From positions 85,450 to 149,449 of the forward strand of contig CALYLX010000041.1 of the NCBI GenBank assembly GCA_944990035.1: a stretch of DNA of 64,000 bases, written 5' to 3'. Under the pieces are notes generated by a model. The model was not told the DNA's origin, did not search any database, and saw only the letters and a list, made by a program, of their open reading frames with translations. Of the stretch, positions 1 through 8,591 are shown one piece after another (position 1 is the first letter of the stretch; each line of letters starts with the position of its first letter). The position numbers and the translations under genes were made by a program. The DNA comes from Clitopilus passeckerianus. Lineage: Eukaryota > Basidiomycota > Agaricomycetes > Agaricales > Entolomataceae.

Positions 1-1349
1 ACCTTGCAGTCTTTTGGCACGAAATCTGTCTTCAGATCTATGGCGTGATCCCAGGGTCGGCTTGGTGGGAATCGTTCGGATGCTGCTTTCTCAAAGACTT
101 TTCTGTAGTCTTGAAGATAGTCGGGGATGATTTCGTCAAGGGATTTCTTTGGTTCCTTATCTTCTCGTTTATGTTCCAGAGCTTGCGAAATTGATGTTTT
201 CGCACGTATCCACACCTGCTGTGTGTGGTGTCTGGTTGCTGGATGGTGTGTTACCACCGTCTGTCGTATTGTGGTAGTTGGCCTGATTGGCCCGTACACA
301 AGGTAATCCTTTGTGTGTTCCTGCGTAAGTGGGGGTTCCTCTTTGGTGAATATTCCGACTGCCGGTTCGTTCTGGCAGTATGCGATGAGAAAATCTTCAT
401 TGATCTCTTCTCCGTCTTCGACTATTCGGAAATAGTCGCTAAGTCCTTCTGATTTTCCGGGATTCTCTTCGGAACAATCAGGTGCTGGGTAGGTGGCGTG
501 TTTTCCTCTAGTAGTTGTTCTCGGATGGCTCTCATCCGCTTGATGTCTACTGCTCGCATCAATGTTTGCGACAGTCGTTGGGTAATGCGTGATTCGTCGA
601 TTTCGAGTGTGCCGTCGCTCCACGATATGATTGGATCTACCCGTTTTAGCCAGGGTAATCCAAAAATCAGGTGGTCTTTCCCGAGTCCAGTGACAAAGCA
701 TCTTTCCTTGATGATGGCTGTCCCTATCTTGGCAATGACCCAGGTAAAGTGGGTAATAGTTCCTTGTTTGTTCAGGGTGCCATCAACGTTTCGTGCTGTA
801 ATCGGTTGTCGGAGTGGGAGTAGCGGGAGGTGATGTGTCTTGGCAAAGACGGAGTCGATAAATGACCCTTGCGCTCCAGAGTCAATGAGAGCTTTTGTGC
901 CGGCGATTGTTGTATTTCCATCTAGGGGGTCTTGTAGAGAGATTGGGATACGCATAGATTCAGCATAAAAATCAGTAGCTACAAGTACACTGGAAATATC
1001 AATCGGGCGAGGAAGTACTGACGTCGGCTTTGCAGTCTTCCTCTTTAAAAACCCTCAGCCTCTGCTTCGGTGTAGAATTCAGCGGCTTCTTCTTGGGGCA
1101 TGTCAGCTAGGACTGCTCTGACATATTTGATCAACTCGGCTCCCTTCTCAGGTTTCTTGTGGAATCGGCTGTCGTTGTTGCTAGGGTAGGTTCTTCCAAA
1201 ACTCTTCCTTTGAAGACATTGTTGGATCGTGTGACCTTTCTTGGAGCAATAGTAGCACAAGTTGTTCTTCTTGTGATGTTCTCTTTCCTCCTGGGTGAGG
1301 CGGCGTTTGGGTGGATCAGTGGTGAAACGATCAACATCCATAGCCATTG
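1..1349 (-). mobile_element. Outer gypsy copy, part 2: end of gag and start of pol (runs off window)
   Basis: Antisense copy of the same retrotransposon family, split by the inner copy. On the minus strand, 1344 to 1045 is the zinc-knuckle end of gag (same CCHC motif as the inner copy) and 955 downwards is the protease and the linker towards reverse transcriptase, continuing beyond base 1. Gag ends here at a TAA (1045-1047) directly after GGGTTTT (1054 to 1048), a possible -1 slippery site, and pol is in the -1 frame. A GGG run at 487-489 is one base shorter than the matching C run of the inner copy and breaks pol. Base identity to the inner copy is very high by eye. Confidence 0.92.
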
Positions 1350-1834
1350 TGTTATGATTTTGCTTACATGTTTCTCCTTACATACCCCGGCCCGCTTACC
1401 TATGCACGATTACTCACATATGCTGCGCATCACTGCGCATTTTTCATCTTTTTCCATGCTTACTCCGCATCTCTCACGATCGTGAGAGACTTATACCTTA
1501 TCTGACTCTTTCTGACTCGCATTGAGTCATACTGACTCATGTACTTACTCATCATGCTGCGCATGACTCATTACTTACTCAGCATGCTGCGCATGTGCTA
1601 TATTTAGAACTACTAGATAGGTATATAAACCTGTACCATTTGGTCGAGGCTCCTCAGCTTGACCTAGGCAATCTACCTAACTGCTTAGTTCTCTACTTCG
1701 CCTTTAAGTCCCTTGCTTCGTCAATCTCACCAGGTTGTCAGTACAGCCGCAGCTGCTGACAAATCTCTGTCTTTGTTTATCAAAGACATCGAGCGTAAAC
1801 AGTATTACCTAAGTTGTTAGGCTCTGCCTTAACA
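1350..1834 (+). repeat. 5' LTR of the inner gypsy copy
   Basis: 485-bp LTR bounded by TG...CA. U3 holds a 20-bp perfect palindrome at 1470-1489, four TGACTC/TGAGTC motifs exactly 10 bp apart (1503, 1513, 1523, 1533), another TGACTCA at 1564-1570, and three copies of ATGCTGCGCAT (1420, 1554, 1584). A TATATAA box lies at 1622-1628. The RNA should start near 1650-1655, where the segment complementary to the primer site begins. At the four positions separating the two LTRs of this copy it matches the LTR of the outer copy instead. Confidence 0.95.
1622..1628 (+). promoter_or_regulatory. TATA box of the LTR promoter
   Basis: TATATAA inside the 5' LTR. Transcription would start about 30 bp downstream, at or next to the segment 1654-1665. 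The same box is in the 3' LTR and, inverted, in the outer copy's LTR. Confidence 0.65.
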
Positions 1835-1836
1835 AA

Positions 1837-1848
1837 AGGTCAAGCTGA
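1837..1848 (+). other. Self-priming primer-binding site (Tf1 type)
   Basis: The 12 bases AGGTCAAGCTGA start two bases after the 5' LTR, where a primer-binding site belongs. They do not begin with TGG, which a site for a tRNA CCA end would need. They are the exact reverse complement of 1654-1665 in the LTR, which lies about 32 bp after the TATA box, at the predicted RNA 5' end. In Tf1 of fission yeast the first bases of the mRNA fold back on the site after the LTR and prime reverse transcription. The same arrangement is inferred here. The outer copy carries the same site at 9800-9811 on the minus strand. Confidence 0.75.
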
Positions 1849-2431
1849 TCAGAAGGCCCGCTCATTGTTAGCGCAGGCCCACCCCACGACAACACAGCAG
1901 AAGCACGCAACAGGCCGATTGCCGTTGCGGCTACCACTCAGTCACCACGGTCGTACATAGGGCAGACCACCCGCCACGAAATACCACTCTAGTAGAAGGA
2001 ACCAACAACGTCTACAAGTTCACCAACGGAAACTACTGCGGTTTTAATCACAACAATAACCGCTGGTGCTACGCCTCTCTCTCCCTTGGCAAATTCACAT
2101 TCACCACCGTTGCCGTTGAAAACAGACACTTCCACGCTCTAGACTTCCCTACCCCTGAACGACCTCATAAGACCCCTGCTATTGTCCGAGCTCAACGAGA
2201 ACACGACATTGAAGTAGACGAGGAGGAACAGCGACGCTTCGCACCATTACCCACAGCAATATCCAGGAACCCATCACTAGTCCCATCTACCAGCGCTTCT
2301 GTCTTGCCCGAAGAGGAAGAAGAAGAACACCAAGTACAACAACAGCTAGAGGAGAGCCCCACAGCTGAGCCAGAGGAGCGCCCAGTGCAGAAACAATTGA
2401 ACCAGAGACCGACTTCGATTTCGACTACGAA
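1849..2431 (+). other. Leader between primer site and gag ATG, with AUG-less open frame
   Basis: About 580 bases before the first gag ATG. One frame is open through most of it, without an ATG, and looks like protein: aromatic and Asn-rich at first, then an acidic stretch with six Glu near 2305-2325. In the outer copy its 3' part runs straight into gag. In this copy a CCC run at 2381-2383 (CCCC in the outer copy) breaks the frame just before the ATG. Gag may therefore be longer than the ATG at 2432 suggests, through non-AUG initiation or a start lost to a sequence error. It could instead be only a leader. Confidence 0.45.
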
Positions 2432-3403
2432 ATGTCACAAGACAACAACAACAAGAAGGACATTGGAGCCAAACCCCAAACGTTCTCCGGAGACCGATCC
2501 AAGACCAGAAAGTTCATTCAGGAACTTGAAGACTACCTCATCCTAAACAACCTCAACCAACTCGAAGATGACAAGAAGATTCGCATCGCCTTATCCTTCC
2601 TCAAAGAAGGAACTGCAGCAGCATGGGGATTAGAATTTCACGATAAATATTCAGCAGCTGAAAGGAAAGCCACCTACGCTGAATTTATCAGCCAATTCAA
2701 AGAAGCCTTTTCCCTACCGACGACAAAGCTGCCGCACTTCTCCAACTCAAAGCCTTACGACAGGATGGGACAGCTGACGAATTTGTCACCGTCTTCAAGA
2801 ATATTCTTGCACGAACTGATCTCAGCGGTGACACTGCAAAGATCGAGATCTTCATGGAAGGACTTACCCCAAACTCCGAGAGAAAATTCTCTTTTCCGAT
2901 TCCCTCCTACCACATTCGACGATTGGGTCAAGAAAGCCGTCCAGTTTGACAACAACTGGCGACGTGCCAAGACAATCATGGGACATACCCGTATCATCAA
3001 GACATCTGATATGGTCAAAGGTGCTTACAAAACACCTACTGGAGCCCGAGACCCAATGGCTATGGATGTTGATCGTTTCACCACTGATCCACCCAAACGC
3101 CGCCTCACCCAGGAGGAAAGAGAACATCACAAGAAGAACAACTTGTGCTACTATTGCTCCAAGAAAGGTCACACGATCCAACAATGTCTTCAAAGGAAGA
3201 ATTTTGGAAGAACCTACCCCAGCAACAACGACAGCCGTTTCCACAAGAAACCTGAGAAGGGAGCCGAGTTGATCAAATATGTCAGAACAGTCCTAGCTGA
3301 CATGCCCCAAGAAGAAGCCGCTGAATTCTACACCGAAGCAGAGGCTGAGGGTTTTAAAGAGGAAGACTGCAAAGCCGACGTCAGTACTTCCTCGCCCGAT
3401 TGA
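2432..3403 (+). CDS. gag: Gag polyprotein (inner copy), internally frame-shifted
   Basis: Retrotransposon capsid/nucleocapsid protein, 323 codons from the ATG. The N-terminal half is the capsid-like region of Ty3/gypsy Gag (Phe-Ser-Gly start, a Trp-Gly-Leu segment). Near residue 235 a CCHC zinc knuckle (CYYCSKKGHTIQQC) binds RNA. Compared with the outer copy, three C-runs are one base short (2712-2714, 2867-2870, 2902-2904). The three losses add up to one codon, so the frame stays open, but the residues between about 2715 and 2904 are read out of frame and are meaningless in part. A GGGTTTT at 3349-3355 is followed by the gag end; in the outer copy the T run is one longer and a stop follows at once. 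Pol lies in another frame. Confidence 0.85.
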   Translation: MSQDNNNKKDIGAKPQTFSGDRSKTRKFIQELEDYLILNNLNQLEDDKKIRIALSFLKEGTAAAWGLEFHDKYSAAERKATYAEFISQFKEAFSLPTTKLPHFSNSKPYDRMGQLTNLSPSSRIFLHELISAVTLQRSRSSWKDLPQTPRENSLFRFPPTTFDDWVKKAVQFDNNWRRAKTIMGHTRIIKTSDMVKGAYKTPTGARDPMAMDVDRFTTDPPKRRLTQEEREHHKKNNLCYYCSKKGHTIQQCLQRKNFGRTYPSNNDSRFHKKPEKGAELIKYVRTVLADMPQEEAAEFYTEAEAEGFKEEDCKADVSTSSPD

Positions 3404-3446
3404 TATTTCCAGTGTACTTGTAGCTACTGATTTTTATGCTGAATCT

Positions 3447-6400
3447 ATGCGTATCCCAATCTCTCTACAAGACCCCCTAGATGGAAATACAACAATCGCC
3501 GGCACAAAAGCTCTCATTGACTCTGGAGCGCAAGGGTCATTTATCGACTCCGTCTTTGCCAAGACACATCACCTCCCGCTACTCCCACTCCGACAACCGA
3601 TTACAGCACGAAACGTTGATGGCACCCTGAACAAACAAGGAACTATTACCCACTTTACCTGGGTTATTGCCAAGATAGGGACAGCCATCATCAAGGAAAG
3701 ATGTTTTATCACTGGACTCGGGAAAGACCACCTGATTTTTGGATTACCCTGGCTAAAACGGGTAGATCCAATCATATCGTGGAGCGACGGCACACTCGAA
3801 ATCGACGAATCACGCATTACCCAACGACTGTCGCAAACATTGATGCGAGCAGTAGACATCAAGCGGATGAGAGCCATCCGAGAACAACTACTAGAGGAAA
3901 ACACGCCACCTACCCCAGCACCTGATTGTTCCGAAGAGAATCCCGGAAAATCAGAAGGACTTAGCGACTATTTCCGAATAGTCGAAGACGGAGAAGAGAT
4001 CAATGAAGATTTTCTCATCGCATACTGCCAGAACGAACCGGCAGTCGGAATATTCACCAAGGAGGAACCCCCACTTACGCAGGAACACACAAAGGATTAC
4101 CTTGTGTACGGGCCAATCAGGCCAACTACCACAATACGACAGACGGTGGTAACACACCATCCAGCAACCAGACACCACACACAGCAGGTGTGGATACGTG
4201 CGAAAACATCAATTTCGCAAGCTCTGGAACATAAACGAGAAGATAAGGAACCAAAGAAATCCCTTGACGAAATCATCCCCGACTATCTTCAAGACTACAG
4301 AAAAGTCTTTGAGAAAGCAGCATCCGAACGATTCCCACCAAGCCGACCCTGGGATCACGCCATAGATCTGAAGACAGATTTCGTGCCAAAAGACTGCAAG
4401 GTCTATCCGCTCAGCCCCTTAGAGCAAGAAAAACTCGACGAGTTTCTCAAGGAAAATCTAGCCAAAGGATACATCCGAGAATCCAACTCCCCACAAGCAT
4501 CTCCGTTCTTCTTTGTTGCAAAGAAAGACTCGGAAGCCCTAAGACCATGTCAGGATTACCGACGACTCAACGAAGGAACAATACCTAACGCTTACCCCTT
4601 ACCGCTGGCTAGCGAACTCATCGATAAACTCAAAGGAGCAACTGTCTTCACCAAACTCGACATTCGATGGGGATATCACAACATCCGCATCAAAGATGGT
4701 GACCAATGGAAAGCAGCGTTCAAGACCAACCGAGGGTTATTTGAACCAATGGTGATGTTCTTTGGACTAATGAACTCACCCGGTACCTTCCAAGCAATGA
4801 TGAACCACCTTTTCCGAGACATGATAGACGAAGGATGGGTCATCATCTACATGGACGACATCCTCATCTTCTCCAACGATCCAGAAAAACACCGAGAACG
4901 CACACGCAGAGTCTTACAAAGACTACAAGACAACGATCTCTACCTCAAAGCAGAGAAATGCCAATTTGACACCACAAGAGTGGAATACCTTGGGTTCATC
5001 ATTGAACCAAACAAGATCTCCATGGACCCTGTCAAACTTGCAGGGATGCGCGACTGGCCTACGCCAACTACAGTAAAGGAAGTCCGATCATTCCTAGGAT
5101 TCGGAAACTTTTACCGCAGGTTCATCGGAAAATATGCGGAAATTGCCAAACCGCTGAACGAACTCACCAAGAAAGACAAGAAGTGGGAATGGACCAATGA
5201 ATGTCACAAAGCTTTCACCACCCTGAAAGACAAATTCCTGGAAGCGCCTGTGTTGCTGATGCCTGACCCCACGAAGCCATTTGTGGTGGAAAGCGACGCC
5301 TCAAAACATGCAACAGGAGCAGTCCTACAACAACGTGACGCCAACGGATCATGGCACCCATGTGGTTTCATATCTAAATCGTTCTCGGAAACAGAACGGA
5401 ACTATGAAATCTACGACCGAGAACTTCTAGGCATTATCCGCGCATTAGAAACCTGGCGACACTACTTCCATGGATCCCAACATTCAGTTGTGATTCTATC
5501 CGATCACAAAAACCTCACATACTTCCGAGAAGCCCGGAAGTTGAACCGACGACAAGCAAGATGGAATTTGATGCTATCCCAGTTTAACATCAAACTTGTA
5601 CACACCCCTGGTGCAAAGATGATACAATCTGACGCACTATCTCGACGACCAGACCACATCCCAGGTGAAGACACCGACAACGAAGACATCATTCTCCTCC
5701 CCGACAAGCTCTTCCTTCGCTCAATCGACATTGAACTAAAGGACGAAATTGTACACAAGATGGTCAATGACAAACTGATTGTTGACGCCATTCGCACCGC
5801 CAAAGAAGACGGACCCCCACCAATCCGATCAAACCTGGAAGACTGGAAATTTGACGATGGCATCTTGTACTACAAGGACAAGTGCGTGGTACCAGATGAC
5901 GAAGACCTCCGAAGGAAGATAGTCCAACGTTATCACGATCTACCCAGCGCAGGACACCCTGGACAATTTGGGACACTGGAGAAAGTCCGGAAGGACTACT
6001 GGTGGCCAGGGATGTCAGTGTTCATCAAGAACTTTGTGCAGGGCTGTGCAATGTGCCAGCAAATGAAAATCAATCGCCACCCCACCGCTCCACCATTAAT
6101 GCCCATCAAATCCGAAACCACTAGGCCATTTTCGCTAGTGACGTACGATTTTCACACGGATCTCCCAGAGAGTGATGGTTTCGATAGCATTATGGCCGTG
6201 GTCGACCATGGAGCTACGAAGGGGCAATTTTCATCCCTTGCACAAAGAAAATCGACGCCACAGGAACTGCAAACGCCTACATTGACAACGTTTACCGTCG
6301 CTTTGGACTCCCCGACAAAGGAATTTCTGACAGAGGACCTCAATTCGCCTCTAAAGTTTTCCAAGAAATGGGACGACTTCTTGGAATCAAGCTCAACATG

Positions 6401-7188
6401 AGCACCGCCTACCACCCACAAACCGATGGTGCGACAGAAAGGATCAATCAGGAGATTGATGCCTATCTCCGCATCTTCTGTGCACAGAACCCCGAATCCT
6501 GGTCCAAATGGATTACCACTCTAGAATTCTCCTACAACAGCCGAACACACTCTGTCACCAAACGAACCCCATTCTACCTAATGATGGGATACGAACCACC
6601 TGCACTCCCATCAATTGCTCCCACTAGCAAAATTCCCGCAGTTGACAAACGGATCAAGGAACTTCTGCTAGCACGCGATGAAGCAAATGCTGCACATGCA
6701 CTTGCTGCGCAACGCATGGCAGAGAAGATCACACGACAGTTCACCCCATTCAAAGTCGGAGAAAAGGTGTGGTTAGAAGCCACAAATCTCAATCAAGGAA
6801 ACATCTCCAAGAAACTAGCACCCAAACGAGAAGGACCCTTCAAGATACTCGAGGTAAAAGGACACCTGACCTATAAACTCGACCTGCCAAGACGATGGAA
6901 GATCCACCCGGTGATTCACGCATCACTTCTCACCCGTTACATCTCCACCAAAGCGCATGGACCCAGCTTCTCTAAACCGCCACCTGACGAAATCGACGGA
7001 ATAGAAGAATACGAAATAGAAGCAATTGTGGCCCATCAGAAACAAGGCAAAGGCGACACAGATACCTCGTAAAATGGAAGGGATGGCCATCAGCGGACAA
7101 CGAATGGATGCCCGAGTCGGAACTGCGGAACGCCAGGAAATACTCACCGAGTATAAAAAGAGGAAGAAACTCACCTGACACCACATAG
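3447..7188 (+). pseudogene. pol: Pol polyprotein: protease, RT, RNase H, integrase, chromodomain (two frameshifts)
   Basis: From the ATG at 3447 the frame holds an aspartic protease (ALIDSGAQGSFID, residues about 22-34), reverse transcriptase with the catalytic YMDD near residue 469, RNase H with acidic residues in the VESDASKHATG and YDRELLGI segments, and the zinc-binding N-terminus of integrase (H...C-x2-C, ending CAMCQQMK). A one-base loss in a G run at 6221-6224 breaks the integrase core. The frame resumes by 6368 with the last catalytic Glu region (AYHPQTDGATERINQE). A second shift near 7052 separates this from a chromodomain (YLVKWKGWPSADNEW) ending at a TAG at 7186-7188. All domains needed for transposition are recognisable. 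As given the gene is broken in two places; both breaks fit a missing base in a short run. Confidence 0.9.
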
Positions 7189-7226
7189 CAAACCCACTCA
7201 CATCCACTATATAACAATGTCTCAAA

Positions 7227-7718
7227 ATGCCTCTTCCTACGACCGCACCATCATCCGCAACACCTTCAAATCCGATACCGCTATTACGGCGCTCCGTACG
7301 CATACTGCCTGGAGCAGCGACGACAACCCTCTCACCGCTGTGGGAGAACAAGGAACCCTTTACCAAAACCGACGAACCGAAACTCGCAACGAAGTGGCTG
7401 CCTGCGCCACCAATTTGCGAAAACCACTGACGATCTTGATCAACTTTTGGACAAAGTTGATCGAGAAACGGAGGAGACCCTCACAGACCTCTTCTTTGCT
7501 ATTGGAGGAACAGCTTTCCTCGACGAATTCTTCCCGAACGACAAAACTGGTTCAACAACCCAGAGGAGACAGACTTGAAACCCTTGCCTCCAATCCCTGG
7601 GGGCCTGAGGAAAGTCAAGAAGAGGAAGTCACGATCCTCACTGCACGTCAAGTTTGCGGAACCCTACGAGCATTTCCTCCCGTCACCAATTTACACACCA
7701 CCGCAAAATAAAACATAA
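7227..7718 (+). pseudogene. Accessory ORF after pol (unrecognised, two frame breaks)
   Basis: Between the chromodomain and the 3' LTR lies a stretch that codes for about 165 residues if two one-base breaks are allowed. It opens at an ATG at 7227 (PLPTTAPSSATPS). It changes frame at the AAAA run 7420-7423 to an acidic helical part (TDDLDQLLDKVDRETEETL) and again near TT 7551-7552 to a Pro- and Lys-rich end that stops at 7716-7718. I do not recognise the product. The change of composition, acidic helix then basic tail, suggests a structural or nucleic-acid-binding protein rather than an enzyme, which is inference. A competing frame is open from an ATG at 7217 to 7711 but reads as low-complexity shadow sequence. 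Confidence 0.5.
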
Positions 7719-7766
7719 CCCCTTCGTCAAAAGAACAGAACGACAACAAGGAAAACATCAACCCCA

Positions 7767-8063
7767 ATGGCAAACCCTCCAACGCCATACCTCTCCGCAT
7801 TCGAAAGCCCACCAGAGTCCGACTCACCAACGCTGGTGAACCTTCCCTCGACAATATCGTCCCAGAAGGCGCCGCGCACTGGATACCTTGCCAACAGACC
7901 ACCACCACCCAGATGGTTCGGATGCTACATTTGTGGAGGCAGACACCGACAGTGTCATTGCTTTCGTTTTGTGTGTCGTCTGTGCCATCGTCGTGGCCCA
8001 GGCCATTACCCGGTTAGCTGCCCACAACGCTACCACAAGGGCATAGACCGTCACTTCGGGTAA
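7767..8063 (+). CDS. Small cysteine-rich ORF downstream of pol
   Basis: An intact frame of 98 codons from an ATG, ending 43 bases before the 3' LTR. The first half is Pro/Ser-rich. The second half carries a dense Cys/His pattern: CYIC, then CHC, then CRLCHRRGPGHYPVSC. The last part is C-x2-C-x6-H-x4-C, two residues longer than a retroviral CCHC knuckle, and the rest could form a second zinc site. The protein ends in a basic His/Arg-rich tail. It is therefore a likely zinc-bound nucleic-acid-binding protein. Chromoviruses usually end their coding part with the chromodomain, so a separate zinc-knuckle-like protein here is unusual. It could also be a captured piece of host or other element. Confidence 0.55.
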   Translation: MANPPTPYLSAFESPPESDSPTLVNLPSTISSQKAPRTGYLANRPPPPRWFGCYICGGRHRQCHCFRFVCRLCHRRGPGHYPVSCPQRYHKGIDRHFG

Positions 8064-8069
8064 AAGGAA

Positions 8070-8106
8070 TTGAAGTCGGGAGACTTCAACGATAGCGAGA
8101 GGGTAA
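8070..8106 (+). other. Hairpin and purine-rich tract before the 3' LTR
   Basis: A perfect 8-bp stem with a GGGA loop (8070-8077 with 8082-8089) is followed by a purine-rich stretch (GCGAGAGGGTAA) that ends exactly at the 3' LTR. The purine stretch sits where the plus-strand primer (polypurine tract) must be. The hairpin is directly upstream and may shape RNase H cutting or RNA 3' processing; that part is inference. Confidence 0.55.
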
Positions 8107-8591
8107 TGTTATGATTTTGCTTACATGTTTCTCCTTACATACCCCGGCCCGCTTACCTATGCACGATTACTCACATATGCTGCGCATCACTGCGCATTTT
8201 TCATCTTTTTCCATGCTTACTCCGCATCTCTCACGATCGTGAGAGACTTATACCTTATCTGACTCTTTCTGACTCGCATTGAGTCATACTGACTCATGTA
8301 CTTACTCATCATGCTGCGCATGACTCATTACTTGCTCAGCATGCTGCGCATGTGCTATATTTAGAACTACTAGATAGGTATATAAACCTGTACCATTTGG
8401 TCAAGGCTCCTCAGCTTGACCTAGGCAATCTACCTAACTGCTTAGTTCTCTACTTCGCCTTTAAGTCCCTTGCTTCGTCAATCTCACCAGGTCGTCAGTA
8501 CAGCCGCAGCTGCTGACAAATCTCTGTCTTTGTTTATCAAAGACATTGAGCGTAAACAGTATTACCTAAGTTGTTAGGCTCTGCCTTAACA
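8107..8591 (+). repeat. 3' LTR of the inner gypsy copy
   Basis: 485 bp, same ends and motifs as the 5' LTR. By eye it differs from it at four sites: A/G in the TTACTTACTC repeat, G/A in the GGTCGAGG segment after the TATA box, T/C in CAGGTTGTCA and C/T in GACATCGAG. All are transitions and three are at CpG or its deaminated form, as expected where transposons are cytosine-methylated. Confidence 0.95.

Larger units (their letters stand above)
1350..8591 (+). mobile_element. Full-length Ty3/gypsy chromovirus (younger, inner copy)
   Basis: Complete LTR retrotransposon of 7,242 bp with direct LTRs at 1350-1834 and 8107-8591, both 485 bp, starting TGTT and ending AACA. A perfect 5-bp target duplication, CATTG, flanks it at 1345-1349 and 8592-8596. 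Removing the element rejoins the gag gene of an antisense copy of the same family. Order inside: self-priming site, leader, gag with zinc knuckle, protease, reverse transcriptase, RNase H, integrase, chromodomain, two extra reading frames, hairpin, purine-rich stretch, 3' LTR. The domain order and chromodomain place it among chromoviruses (Tf1/sushi-like). By eye the LTRs differ at 4 of 485 positions, all transitions, so the insertion looks recent. Several one-base frameshifts break gag and pol as given in this assembly. Confidence 0.95.

Noticed and set aside
7217..7711. A 164-codon open frame after pol.
   Set aside because: It overlaps the better, more protein-like frames of the accessory ORF (acidic helix, basic tail) and looks like a shadow.
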